Assembly (NCBI GenBank): GCA_016194935.1 | Contig: JACQAO010000070.1 | Span: 62,001 to 126,000 of the forward strand | Source of the DNA: Betaproteobacteria bacterium | GTDB lineage: Bacteria; Pseudomonadota; Gammaproteobacteria; Burkholderiales; Rhodocyclaceae | Direction: 5' to 3' | DNA: 64,000 nucleotides | Shown: positions 9,543 through 18,222 of the stretch, one piece after another | Position numbering within the stretch: position 1 is the first letter of the stretch | How the letters are laid out: each line of letters opens with the position of its first letter | Position numbers and translations under genes: made by a program | The notes under the pieces: generated by a model | The model's database searches: none | Seen by the model: the letters and a program-made list of their open reading frames with translations, nothing else | Told to the model about the DNA's origin: nothing

Positions 9543-10385
9543 TCAAAGATCCTGCAATATTGAACGGCGCTTATCCCGATACTCCTGTTCAGTGATCAGT
9601 CCGCGTAGTTTCAGGCGCTCGAGGATTTCCAGGCGGCGTTCGATCTCGCTTGCGCCTGGCTGACCTGCTTTTTCGACAGGCGCGTCAATGAGTGGATGTT
9701 TCGCAGATGTGGCGCCGGGATGAACCAATAAATTTCCCATGGCGATTACTTGCCAGTCACCGCGACCAGGCTGCGCTTCTTTCCAGGATGCGCCTTCAAG
9801 CTGACTATCAGGATTGATTATCCGTACCCGACTACCGGGTATAAATGGCCTTAGCGTATGGTTACCGAGCAACTCGTCTTCAAAATTCACCTGGGCCAGA
9901 CCAAAGATTACGTTCAATTGACCATTGGTTATGAACGCCCGGCCTGTCGTCACGCTCTGGCTTTGCAACAGACCCAGGGCGCCATGTGCGCCGGTGACGG
10001 CAAATACCACATCCGCGTCTGCCCGGCTTTTTTCAAGCGCTTTGGCCAAGGGCGGCACAAGTTCGTCAAGCTCCTTGGACGTGAACAATGGGATTCCGGA
10101 AAATGAATTTTTCTTGCCCTTCAATGCGGCCAGTGCGTCCCGTAACCGACCGGTATCTACATGCATTGGTTGATTCGCAGCCGCGCCAGACTCGCTCGGC
10201 TCGATTCGGACAAAGCTGTATTTCCCGCGATAAACCTCGGTCACGGCTTTGGCGCCAGACTCAGCCGCCCCAGTAACCCCTGAGGATAGCCCGAGGATAT
10301 GCATCGTCCCACAACCGTTCAGCAAGATGCTAACGGCAATCAGCGCCAATGCCTTGCTGAAGTTACGGCTGCTCGATACAGGCAT
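9543..10385 (-). CDS. predicted lipoprotein with C-terminal SHOCT-like domain
   Basis: A protein of about 280 residues with an N-terminal hydrophobic segment ending in a lipobox (LLNGC), so it is probably a membrane-anchored lipoprotein. The last 35 residues form a short amphipathic motif (RLEILERLKLRGLITEQEY) typical of SHOCT oligomerisation domains. The middle part has no domain I recognise. The start is uncertain: the ATG at 10385 gives a 27-residue signal, while in-frame ATGs at 10424 and 10463 are possible, the last with a better ribosome site. It lies between lamB, with a terminator, and glk. A link to sugar uptake is only suggested by position. Confidence 0.6.
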   Translation of the reverse strand: MPVSSSRNFSKALALIAVSILLNGCGTMHILGLSSGVTGAAESGAKAVTEVYRGKYSFVRIEPSESGAAANQPMHVDTGRLRDALAALKGKKNSFSGIPLFTSKELDELVPPLAKALEKSRADADVVFAVTGAHGALGLLQSQSVTTGRAFITNGQLNVIFGLAQVNFEDELLGNHTLRPFIPGSRVRIINPDSQLEGASWKEAQPGRGDWQVIAMGNLLVHPGATSAKHPLIDAPVEKAGQPGASEIERRLEILERLKLRGLITEQEYRDKRRSILQDL

Positions 10386-10583
10386 GGTTACGACGCTACG
10401 TCTGAATCCAGGGGTAATTTTCATCGGCGTATGCAGGAAAGTTTTATCTACTGGATATCTCATCGGATAAGCCCCATCACGAAAACAGCCATCCGTAATA
10501 GATGTACCGCTACGGAGTTTGAGTGTGTTGCAGGAAGCCAGGGATTGAGCAGCCGCCCATGGTTTTTTGTTCAATTCCCCCAG

Positions 10584-10620
10584 AAAAAAAGGGTGGCATG
10601 CAGATGTCCGCCTGCCACCC
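10584..10620 (-). terminator. Rho-independent terminator downstream of lamB
   Basis: On the minus strand, a GC-rich stem GGGTGGCA/TGCCACCC (arms 10613-10620 and 10591-10598, 14-base loop) is followed by seven T (complement of A 10584-10590). It lies 34 bases past the lamB stop and should end most lamB transcripts, with read-through into the lipoprotein gene possible. Confidence 0.85.
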
Positions 10621-10653
10621 CAACACCAGGAGCATTGCAGTACTACTTGAGGC

Positions 10654-11898
10654 TTACCACCAGGATTCTGCGCTGAGACCTATCACTGATCCGTGCTTGG
10701 CATTGCCGAAGACCCCGGACAAGGACAGAGGATCTCCTGCGGACGCTGCGTTGCGTGCCGCATCATTCCAACTAGCATTGGTGTAGAACAGGCGCAATTC
10801 TGGCCGGGAGTAGTAGCCGGGCCCCGCCGCCAGTGCTGCGGCAATGGTGAATTTCGTCAGGTTCCGGGAGGGGCCGCCATTACCCGGGGTGACGTTGTCA
10901 CGACCGAGGTCGGCCAGGAGCTTGATATGTTGAGTCAGACCATAAGCTACACGTCCGCCGAAGGTTGTCCATTTACTGGCTTTGGTGATGTCGTTGGCGG
11001 TATCTTTCTGATATACGGCAACCAGTTGCCCGCCCAGTTTGTTGGTCAGCTGAGAATACAGGCCTTCCACAATACGGAAGCGATGAACATCGCTTCCATT
11101 GGTAGTATCGCCGGTGCCGCCATTAGCCACGCCCGCACCAGTTCCGTACTGGACGGCAAACTTGTTCTCGCCATTGCCAAAAACATTCGATTGACGGTGC
11201 TGAACGGTGAGCATGGAGCCGCCTTTGCGATTTGCCAGATTGCTATCCTTGGCAATCAGCGCCAAGCCGAACTCCAGGCTGCCCCCGGGGTTGACATTCA
11301 GGCCGCGCAGTTGGAAGTCATGACGAGTAGATGAATCGCCGGTGTTCAGGGCAAGCGGCGTGGTCGTATTGTCTTCCCGCAGGAGGGCGTAGCTGAATTT
11401 CATTCCGGCGTTACCCACCGGCAGATCTTCCAGACCGGCGCCCACGCCCGACGGGTTCCAGTAAAAGAAGTCAGTGATGTGGAGGTCTTCGCGCTTGTAG
11501 TAGCGGCGCCCCATCCAGGCCGTGGCGCCGCCAAGCTCGGGTACCTTCTCGGCTGAAAGATAAACCTGCGGCAAACCGATTTCACCGCTGCCTTTGGACA
11601 GACTGGCGCTGCTGGCCTGACCGTTAATGATATTGAACATTACATTGGCCTTGAAGCTGGCGCCGTCGTCAGTTTTGACAACTTCCTGTCCCAGCATCAA
11701 CTCCCCGTATACGCCGCACTCGTTGCCAAGACGGTATTTGGATCCGGCGCCCGCCAGGCCGAAACAGGTTTGCCCGCCGCTGGCCGAGTTGGAGCCGGTA
11801 TTTGCGCGGAAATATCCGTGGTAGTCCAGGGCAAGTGCGGAATGACTTGCGATCAGCGCCCCGGTAGCCAGTATCGCTTTCTGTAGTTTCTTTTGCAT
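10654..11898 (-). CDS. lamB: maltoporin (LamB family)
   Basis: A 414-residue outer-membrane porin of the LamB family, which forms trimeric 18-strand barrels with a greasy slide for malto-oligosaccharides. Residues 1-23 are a signal peptide (ending SHSALA), and the mature protein starts LDYHGYFRANTGSN, very close to LamB proteins. Family features include the Cys pair in QTCFGLAG...LGNECGVYGEL, GRRYYKREDLHITDFFYWNP, and a C-terminal strand ending ESWW with an aromatic last residue. The start ATG has no rival nearby. It is divergent from the glucokinase-RpiR gene and is the outer-membrane entry for the ABC importer encoded downstream. Confidence 0.93.
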   Translation of the reverse strand: MQKKLQKAILATGALIASHSALALDYHGYFRANTGSNSASGGQTCFGLAGAGSKYRLGNECGVYGELMLGQEVVKTDDGASFKANVMFNIINGQASSASLSKGSGEIGLPQVYLSAEKVPELGGATAWMGRRYYKREDLHITDFFYWNPSGVGAGLEDLPVGNAGMKFSYALLREDNTTTPLALNTGDSSTRHDFQLRGLNVNPGGSLEFGLALIAKDSNLANRKGGSMLTVQHRQSNVFGNGENKFAVQYGTGAGVANGGTGDTTNGSDVHRFRIVEGLYSQLTNKLGGQLVAVYQKDTANDITKASKWTTFGGRVAYGLTQHIKLLADLGRDNVTPGNGGPSRNLTKFTIAAALAAGPGYYSRPELRLFYTNASWNDAARNAASAGDPLSLSGVFGNAKHGSVIGLSAESWW

Positions 11899-12119
11899 GA
11901 TTTTCCCCTAAAAAATAATTTTGTACTGCCAGTCAAGGACGTGGTGTCGCTGCTTCATTACTGCCGGTGGTGCACTTGCTTTATCGATCAACAATCGTTG
12001 CCAGGCGTGGGCCACGAGATTTTCTTTCGTTCCCACAGGAACTCAGTAAATTGCTGGAGGCATTGTTGCCAGGCGCGTGCGTCCTTACGACGCAGTTGGC
12101 GAGGCGACTTTTCTGCAGT

Positions 12120-12203
12120 TTCAATGCAGATGAGCGATGAAATTTTCTCCTCCTCATATTTGCTGAGGCTTCTATCCCCACTGTTTTAGAGCGGGGCTTT
12201 TTT
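12120..12203 (+). ncRNA. possible small RNA ending in a terminator (tentative)
   Basis: A stem CCCCACT/AGCGGGG (12176-12182 with 12190-12196, one mismatch) is followed by six T (12198-12203), which is a plus-strand intrinsic terminator shape although no plus-strand protein gene precedes it. Just upstream, 12147-12155 reads CTCCTCCTC, complementary to strong ribosome sites; those of the glucoamylase and TonB-receptor genes in this window match 8-9 bases. The 5' end and promoter were not identified, so the left boundary is arbitrary. On the minus strand the same bases would be an SD-like sequence without a start codon. Confidence 0.25.
12176..12203 (+). terminator. candidate intrinsic terminator in the lamB/glk-rpiR gap
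   Basis: Seven-pair stem with one mismatch (arms 12176-12182 and 12190-12196), seven-base loop, then C and TTTTTT to 12203. The orientation fits plus-strand transcription only. It supports the small-RNA idea but could be a relic. Confidence 0.45.
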
Positions 12204-12214
12204 GTTGTACGCAA

Positions 12215-12229
12215 TGTTATAATATTACA
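12215..12229. promoter_or_regulatory. imperfect HexR-like palindrome near lamB
   Basis: TGTTATAATATTACA pairs in six of seven symmetric positions and resembles the general HexR pattern TGTAATTAAATTACA. It lies about 320 bases upstream of the lamB start. It may be a second binding site for the RpiR-domain protein, but AT-rich DNA makes chance matches likely. Confidence 0.3.
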
Positions 12230-12346
12230 AGCATAAGTCAACGAGTTTTATAAAAAAGATTTTCATGACATGGGCTATGCCTGTAAATATTAAGTAACTT
12301 AATGATATTTAATAATAAATATTTAACTTTATTGATTTGGCTTTGC

Positions 12347-12361
12347 AGTAGTTTAACTACT
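12347..12361. promoter_or_regulatory. HexR/RpiR-type operator upstream of glk-rpiR
   Basis: AGTAGTTTAACTACT is a perfect 15-base palindrome. Its core GTAGTT-T-AACTAC fits the known HexR-type core GTARTT-W-AAYTAC, differing from the gammaproteobacterial consensus mainly at the outer bases. It lies about 250 bases upstream of the glucokinase-RpiR fusion, which itself carries a HexR-like DNA-binding domain, so autoregulation and control of the lamB side are likely. Confidence 0.55.
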
Positions 12362-12595
12362 TATTGGTGATGTAACAGTCCTCCGGGGTTCGCCGCGCCT
12401 ATACTTGATTGACGAAGCCATTCAATTCAGTTTTTGAGCTGGCCGGTGCTTTTGACGACTGGCGGCTGAATCTGGCGGCATACCAGGCTTCAGATCATTG
12501 GTTATCTGAAACGGGGGGAGTTGATTTTTTGCTACGGGTAATTGCATACCAGGAAAGCATGTCAGGTATGATTTGCAGCACCGTTAAACAATCCC

Positions 12596-14494
12596 ATGCG
12601 GCCCCCATCGGTTATGATCGAAACAGATAGCCAACGCCTGCTCGCCGATATCGGCAGTACCTATGCACGTTTCGCCATTGAGACAGCGCCAAATCAACTG
12701 GAGAATGTCATGGCGTTGCGCTGCGCCGACTATCCGGATTTTTTCTCGGCAGTGCGCGCCTATCTCGATACCCTGGGTGATATCTGGATACACCACGCGG
12801 CGGTTGCCATCTCCAATCCGGTGGATAGCGATGCGGTGCAAATGACCAATTACCATTGGCACTTTTCCATCGAAGAGACCCGCGCCCGCCTCAATCTGGA
12901 CACATTGCTGGTGGTCAATGATTTCACTGCGCTGGCCATGGCCTTGCCCTACCTTAAACCTGAGCAAAGGCGACAGATCGGCGGGGGCGAGGCTGATCGG
13001 AGCAGCGTGATAGGGTTGGTTGGGCCGGGAACCGGCCTTGGCGTCTCGGCGCTGGTGCCAATGGATGACGGCTGGCTTTCATTGGGTGCAGAAGGCGGGC
13101 ATGCCAGCTTCTCGCCGCAGGACGAGCGTGAGTTATACCTGTTGCAATACGCGTGGAAAAGCTTCGATCACGTTTCCGCAGAAAGATTGGTAACAGGACC
13201 GGGTATCGAGCTGACTTATCGCGCGCTGTGCGAACGGGCAAGGAAACCCGCTGCGTCGATAGGCGCCAAAGAAATTACGCGCCGGGGTCTGCGCAAAGCA
13301 TGCCCGATCTGCGTGGAAACCCTCGATACCTTTTGCGGCATGCTGGGTACCGTCGCGGCAAACGTCGCGCTCACCCTAGGCGCCCATGGCGGAGTCTACA
13401 TCGGCGGCAGTATTCCGCCGCGCCTGGGAGATTATTTCGATTCCTCGGCGTTTCGCCAGCGCTTCGAGTCAAAGGGCCGCTTCAGCGATTTTCTGGCGCA
13501 CATCCCTACGTATGTCATCACCTCGGATACCGCCACCTTTCTCGGAACTTCGGCGATTCTTGCTGCTCAATTACACAAGCGCGCGCGCAGCGGCTCGATC
13601 ATAAATAAAATCCGGAAATTGCGCGCTACGTTGACGCCCTCTGAACGCCTGGTGGCCGATTATGCATTGTCGCAGCCGCATGCGATGTTGACCAATCCGA
13701 TTTCCGAAATCGCCGGAAGCGTGCGCGTCAGTCAGCCGACCGTGATCCGCTTCTGCCGCACGATAGGATGCGTAGGTCTATCCGACTTCAAGCTGAAACT
13801 CGCTGCGGGTCTTACCGCAACTATCCCGGTCACGCATACCCAGGTCACCAGCAGCGATTCCTCTCAGGAACGCGGCGCAAAGGTGTTCGGAAATACCGCG
13901 TCGGCGATTCTTGAGGCCAGCCATCAACTGGATCGTGTCGCCATCGACCAGGCCGTCGCTTTGCTGCTGAAGGCGCGACGCATCGAGTTTTTCGGTGTAG
14001 GAAATTACGGCATTGTGGCGCAGGATGCGCAATACAAATTTCTGCGTCTGGGCATAGCTACCACTGCTTACACGGATACTCGACTGCAACTGCTGGCAGT
14101 GAACGCAATGTCTGCCGAAGACGTGCTGGTAGTCTTTTCCGGCAACGGAAAAATCACAGAATTGGTAGAGGCTGTCGATAAAGCCGTCTCTAAAGGCGCC
14201 TTCGTTGTGGCGATTACCGAAGGACAGTCGCCTCTGGCCGAGCGGGCGACGGTAGCTGTGGAGGTAGACAATATGGAGGATGCCGATATCCAGATACCCA
14301 TGATCAGCCGCATTCTGCACCTGCTTATCATTGACACTCTTGCCATGGGTGTTGCGATGAGCCGCAGCGGGTCGTGGCCGGAAGAACCGGGGGAAAGCAC
14401 ACCTGTCAAGGCTGTAGTTAAATCGAGACGCAAAGCCGCAAAACCCAAGCCGAATTCGGCTCGGCTCAAGCTACATAAGCCTAAAAAAAAGTAA
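12596..14494 (+). CDS. glk: bifunctional glucokinase / RpiR (HexR-type) transcriptional regulator
   Basis: A 632-residue fusion. Residues about 14-325 are a full Glk-family glucokinase (LLADIGSTYARFAIET, VVNDFTALAMALP, GPGTGLGVSAL, GAEGGHASFSP). Residues about 338-415 are an RpiR helix-turn-helix (SQPTVIRFCRTIGC), and about 445-590 a SIS sugar-phosphate domain (FFGVGNYGIVAQDAQYKF). The last 40 residues are a Lys-rich tail. Such fusions are known in Burkholderiales; HexR responds to the Entner-Doudoroff intermediate KDPG. So one protein may make glucose 6-phosphate and sense its downstream product. The start may be ATG 12596 or 12614; neither has a clear ribosome site. Both enzymatic and regulatory motifs look intact. 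Confidence 0.9.
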   Translation: MRPPSVMIETDSQRLLADIGSTYARFAIETAPNQLENVMALRCADYPDFFSAVRAYLDTLGDIWIHHAAVAISNPVDSDAVQMTNYHWHFSIEETRARLNLDTLLVVNDFTALAMALPYLKPEQRRQIGGGEADRSSVIGLVGPGTGLGVSALVPMDDGWLSLGAEGGHASFSPQDERELYLLQYAWKSFDHVSAERLVTGPGIELTYRALCERARKPAASIGAKEITRRGLRKACPICVETLDTFCGMLGTVAANVALTLGAHGGVYIGGSIPPRLGDYFDSSAFRQRFESKGRFSDFLAHIPTYVITSDTATFLGTSAILAAQLHKRARSGSIINKIRKLRATLTPSERLVADYALSQPHAMLTNPISEIAGSVRVSQPTVIRFCRTIGCVGLSDFKLKLAAGLTATIPVTHTQVTSSDSSQERGAKVFGNTASAILEASHQLDRVAIDQAVALLLKARRIEFFGVGNYGIVAQDAQYKFLRLGIATTAYTDTRLQLLAVNAMSAEDVLVVFSGNGKITELVEAVDKAVSKGAFVVAITEGQSPLAERATVAVEVDNMEDADIQIPMISRILHLLIIDTLAMGVAMSRSGSWPEEPGESTPVKAVVKSRRKAAKPKPNSARLKLHKPKKK

Positions 14495-14551
14495 CCAAAA
14501 AATATCGGTAGTGGGCGTAGTTGCAGCGATTGATTGATTCAGTAATTCCGG

Positions 14552-15181
14552 TCAGCGCCCGGTATGCAGCAGCCTGGCGTGATCTCCCATGGCATCCTTG
14601 AATCTTTGTGCGTCGGGATTCCCTGCCGCGACAGCTTCCGCCAATAGAGCGACGGCTCGCTGTAACTGGGTGTTTTCCGCTATATCGGCTGCATTCAAAG
14701 GCCGGCGACCGGCGCTTTGCGCCTGACGCTGAAGTTGAATCGCCAGCTCGAATCGGGCTTGCGAGTTACCTTGTCCGGACAGGTATTCAAGTCGATCCGT
14801 CAGGCTGGCTTCCGTCGACGCAAGCTTACTGCAGAGCGCCGGGGTCTCCCTGCCATCACGATATGATTTATTGCATTGCGCCAGCTCACGCAGCGTATTT
14901 CCTATGGCGGAAGCGTCAGCCGTATTTGCCTGTTGATCAGCCGTGGCCGGGAGCGCATCACTCCAGCCGTCGCAGTTCGCTGAGGAATGGCTGAACGGAT
15001 TTAAAGCAGTATTCGCAGGGCAGTCCTGGGAAAATGATGAGTGGTCAGCATATGGTTCAGGATAACCAGCGCTGACAGAGGACGACACAACCGCTGTGTC
15101 TTGCCTGTCAGCGTGGTGGGTCACGACGAAATACGCTACGACCAGAGTGATGACGCTTAATGTTGGTGTCCTGGCATTCAT
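14552..15181 (-). CDS. hypothetical protein with N-terminal membrane anchor
   Basis: A 209-residue protein of unknown function. Residues 6-21 are hydrophobic (LSVITLVVAYFVV), followed by a Ser-rich linker and a helical C-terminal half with Ala/Leu/Gln-rich segments (ARFELAIQLQRQA, AVALLAEAVAAGNPDAQRF) that resemble Sel1/TPR-type repeats. It contains Cys in spaced pairs that could form disulfides if the domain is periplasmic. It lies 76 bases downstream of the glucoamylase gene on the same strand and converges with glk-rpiR. I cannot assign a role; linkage to glucoamylase is positional only. Confidence 0.6.
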   Translation of the reverse strand: MNARTPTLSVITLVVAYFVVTHHADRQDTAVVSSSVSAGYPEPYADHSSFSQDCPANTALNPFSHSSANCDGWSDALPATADQQANTADASAIGNTLRELAQCNKSYRDGRETPALCSKLASTEASLTDRLEYLSGQGNSQARFELAIQLQRQAQSAGRRPLNAADIAENTQLQRAVALLAEAVAAGNPDAQRFKDAMGDHARLLHTGR

Positions 15182-15257
15182 TCTGGCGATGTTGCAAACT
15201 TTGATCGGGTAACCCAGTACATATCCGGCACAGCTTGCAGGTCAAGGTGTTGCAGAG

Positions 15258-17837
15258 TTACCAGACCACTGTATCGGACAACGTCACGGTTCCGGTAGCG
15301 GGCGTATTCAGTGTGCGATTGCCATTGCCGGGCAGGTTTTCCCACGTCACCGTACCGTCACTGTTCTTGCGGTAGTATTTATAGGAAATCGCAGAGCTTG
15401 CAGGTAAATTCACTTTGTTCTTCCAGACCGGGTAGCTGGCCGGATCCACTGGAGTACCCAGGTCGGTATTCCATGAGCCCAGTTCAGCCACGCTGCCGGT
15501 CACGTACATCCATTGCCCGGGCGTGGTGCTTGCCGTCACGTTTACGGCCGCCTGCACCTGGCCCGCCGCCGCCGGGATGGTGCAGTTGTTGTAGCGTGAA
15601 CAGACGGACTGAGGAATATCGATGACTTTGTTGGCCTTGATCGAGGCCAGCAGGTTGATGTATTCGCCCATTGCCCAGCTCAAAGGCGCAATTGACTTGG
15701 TTGGGTTACCTGCCACATAGGGCGAAGGTGTAGTGGTTTGCCAGCCGCCATCAATACCGGGAGTGATTGACGCGGTGTTATTCCAGACCTGCTCCGAGAC
15801 GAATCCCTCCGGGGTTGAGAATGCCTTGACGGCGGCCAGGTAGGTGCTGCCGCTGCTGCCGAGGCCGCTCTTGGCAATCTCGTACATTCCGCGTTCAGCG
15901 GTGAAGATCGGCCAGAGACGCCCCTTGCCTGTGCCGTTGTAATTGCTGCCGTCATTCTGCTCGCCATAGCCGTCGAAGTTATAGCGGAACCAGGCATCGC
16001 CTTTCCCGCTGATGGTCTGTTTGATGGCGCTGTCGTAAACCGGCATGGTTGCAACAATTGTGCCGTCGTTAGGACTCTTGACCCCCATGCGAACAAGCTC
16101 AAGGAATCCGCCGTCAATTATTTTGCGTTGATCGTGTGTTCCACCGCCATTCCCTATCGTGTAGGTCGACGCGCTATCCGGACCGCTGGTGGGGTTGTAA
16201 ATCTGGGGACCGGCGCCCGTACCGCTCTTTGCGGCGGGATTTATCCTGATGTAGTACTTGCCGGCGCCCAGTGGACCCGTATTTGTGTAGGTCCATCCCG
16301 TCACATTCTGCTGCCAGTAATCTGCGGTGCGCAGGTAAGTTGATGCGCTGGCGGTATCGTTATTTGCGAGGGCTATTTTTGCAGCAGCGACAAGACCGGC
16401 AATTTCGGCGGCAATGGTCGAAGGGGAATAACCCGAGGTTTCTTCCCAGCGCTCCTGTTGGGTCCACGGGCCATTGGCGACTATGTAATCGGCAGTCAAT
16501 TTGATCTTCGGCCAGATCGGGTTATAGACTGCCGGGCCAAGACGATAGGCCAGCATAATCGGCATCGCCTGTTCATCCATTTGGGTGCCGTTCCAGTAGG
16601 GCGTGCCATTGATTTGCGAATTCTGCGGGAAGCGACCGCTAGCCTGCTGCTGTACGTTGAACAAAAAGCTCACAGCGGATGACGCAGAAGCCGTATCGCC
16701 ACCGGTAATCAGCGCATTTGCGAATTTGAACAGATCACGCGCCCATACAAGATGATAGCCGCCTGTATTCACCGTGTCATTGGCGGTTTCTCCCCACGGA
16801 GTACCCATGCCGGCAATCATCGCGCCATTCGTTTTGTCCTGTATCGACTTGAGTGACATCACGGCTAGATAGTACTGGTCATCCGCAGTGCCTCCCTGCG
16901 TGCTAAGTGAGTTATTGTAGGTATGCCATTCATTGTCGTATGTTGATCGCAGCGTGGTGAGGTTGTCCCCAAGGCTCGCATTGGCCGTATTCATGGCCTC
17001 GGTTTCAGTCGCGCCGAAACCGACAACTACATCGAACGAAATACTGGTTGCGGTGCTGCCGCCAAAGTCGATCCAACCCATTTGCGCTACATTGCCATTC
17101 AACGCAGTGTCATAGGTGTAGTTCATGGTTTTGTCGGCCACGCCGCCGAGCAAGTCTGTCCAGCCGTCATTGACTGCCACAAAGCCTACGGAACTCATGG
17201 CGGCGCCACTGATTACCTTCCAGGGCAGAGATACGCCGATAGCGGAAGCGCGCGTCGATTTCGATGCGACCAGCAGGGTGCGTCCGCCCGAAGCGAGCGT
17301 TTTGCCGGTGTCGCCCGAACCCGCATCGTTGATCGAGGGGTTGTGGAGGATATAGACATTGAAATTACTGACGTTCCAGCCGTTGAGCGCAGTGAATGTA
17401 GTGCGCTGGATCAGTGAGTTTCGTGTCGGATCAACAAAAATAGTCTTGCTGATTTGCCAGTTGTGGCCGCTATTGGTTGTGCTTGTGGCCCAGGTCATTG
17501 ACCGCTTGTCCGGTTGCGTTGCTGTGTAGCTGGCTTGGACCTTTTCTTCGTCGACAAAAGTCTTTGCCGTATCTCCAACCAGAAACTGTAAGTCGACGGT
17601 GTTGGGATTATCCAGTGTCGGGTAAAAAATCTCCGTGACGATGTCACGGTAACCAGTAAAGTAAACTTTGGATGTACTGCTGGCAGAAGTGCCGAGAAAT
17701 GATTTCTGTGCGGGGGCCCAGCTTGACCCGACACCTGGGCCGCCTGGCGCTGTACCACTGCCAAATACGGGAGTGATGGCCAGTGACACTACCATCAGAA
17801 TCGCAGTTATCACTGCCGATAAGATGCGTCGATGCAT
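15258..17837 (-). CDS. secreted glucoamylase (GH15) with C-terminal starch-binding CBM20
   Basis: An 859-residue exported enzyme predicted to release glucose from starch ends. After a signal peptide (VSLAITPVFG), residues about 30-290 are the beta-sandwich domain of bacterial glucoamylases/glucodextranases. The GH15 (alpha/alpha)6 domain follows: YHLVWARDLFKFANAL near 370, QERWEETSGYSPS with the general-acid Glu near 465, and PLSWAMGEYINLL with the catalytic base near 722. Residues about 762-859 are a CBM20 (VTGSVAELGSWN, ISYKYYRKNSDG). I chose ATG 17837 because GGAGGAG (complement of 17844-17850) lies six bases before it; the ATG at 17843 would abut that site. It is the first step of the maltodextrin block. 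Confidence 0.92.
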   Translation of the reverse strand: MHRRILSAVITAILMVVSLAITPVFGSGTAPGGPGVGSSWAPAQKSFLGTSASSTSKVYFTGYRDIVTEIFYPTLDNPNTVDLQFLVGDTAKTFVDEEKVQASYTATQPDKRSMTWATSTTNSGHNWQISKTIFVDPTRNSLIQRTTFTALNGWNVSNFNVYILHNPSINDAGSGDTGKTLASGGRTLLVASKSTRASAIGVSLPWKVISGAAMSSVGFVAVNDGWTDLLGGVADKTMNYTYDTALNGNVAQMGWIDFGGSTATSISFDVVVGFGATETEAMNTANASLGDNLTTLRSTYDNEWHTYNNSLSTQGGTADDQYYLAVMSLKSIQDKTNGAMIAGMGTPWGETANDTVNTGGYHLVWARDLFKFANALITGGDTASASSAVSFLFNVQQQASGRFPQNSQINGTPYWNGTQMDEQAMPIMLAYRLGPAVYNPIWPKIKLTADYIVANGPWTQQERWEETSGYSPSTIAAEIAGLVAAAKIALANNDTASASTYLRTADYWQQNVTGWTYTNTGPLGAGKYYIRINPAAKSGTGAGPQIYNPTSGPDSASTYTIGNGGGTHDQRKIIDGGFLELVRMGVKSPNDGTIVATMPVYDSAIKQTISGKGDAWFRYNFDGYGEQNDGSNYNGTGKGRLWPIFTAERGMYEIAKSGLGSSGSTYLAAVKAFSTPEGFVSEQVWNNTASITPGIDGGWQTTTPSPYVAGNPTKSIAPLSWAMGEYINLLASIKANKVIDIPQSVCSRYNNCTIPAAAGQVQAAVNVTASTTPGQWMYVTGSVAELGSWNTDLGTPVDPASYPVWKNKVNLPASSAISYKYYRKNSDGTVTWENLPGNGNRTLNTPATGTVTLSDTVVW

Positions 17838-18222
17838 GTTCATCTCCTCCGAGACTGCACTTTCCCATTTAACAAGCCCCTGCAAAGCGGCTCCCAAGAA
17901 ACCGGACTGGATGGCTAGAACCGGGAGCTATTCAACGTGCAAGGATTTTTGTAGTAATGATACATATGTAACTTATTATTAGAAATAAAACTACATAGCG
18001 TGCTGGCGCGGAGAATAAAACGTCTTTGAAATACTGTCAACGAAATGTTTGATGAACTGTTTATGCTGTGCATAGCGAGAGCTTGCGTCCGGAAAACAAT
18101 CAATTTTTTGTGTATGTACCCGGATTTTGGGCAAGTCAGGCAGTAGCAGCCTTAAATCCCCTGTAACAAATGGGCGTGATATATTTGGTATTACATTGGA
18201 CTTATCACTGTGAAAGAGGTCA
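17838..18222. other. intergenic region between glucoamylase and gntR
   Basis: 385 AT-rich bases between divergent genes. It contains the palindrome TACATATGTA (17961-17970), a possible -10 TATATT (18180-18185) for gntR, and one TGGTATTA half-site (18187-18194) also seen upstream of the TonB-receptor gene. No open reading frame or RNA gene is convincing here. Confidence 0.5.
18187..18194 (+). promoter_or_regulatory. GntR half-site TGGTATTA upstream of gntR
   Basis: TGGTATTA lies 29 bases before the gntR start, just after a possible -10 element. The same octamer or its complement occurs three times between anmK and the TonB-receptor gene, so it is probably the recognition half-site of the GntR protein and would allow autorepression. 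Confidence 0.4.

Larger units (their letters stand above)
11899..12595. other. AT-rich intergenic regulatory region between lamB and glk-rpiR
   Basis: About 700 bases without a convincing protein gene. The two short open frames I saw (11893-12189 and 12409-12630, plus strand) have no domain and unlike composition, so I do not call them. The region holds a plus-strand terminator-like hairpin (12176-12203), an anti-Shine-Dalgarno stretch (12147-12155), an imperfect HexR-like palindrome (12215-12229) and a perfect one (12347-12361). It must contain the divergent promoters of lamB and the glk-rpiR fusion gene. Confidence 0.6.

Noticed and set aside
11893-12189. A 98-codon plus-strand frame upstream of lamB
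   Set aside because: It starts inside lamB, has many Cys/His without pattern and ends in a terminator stem; judged non-coding.
12409-12630. A 73-codon plus-strand frame before glk-rpiR
   Set aside because: No ribosome site or recognisable domain, and it overlaps the kinase start in another frame; more likely leader DNA.
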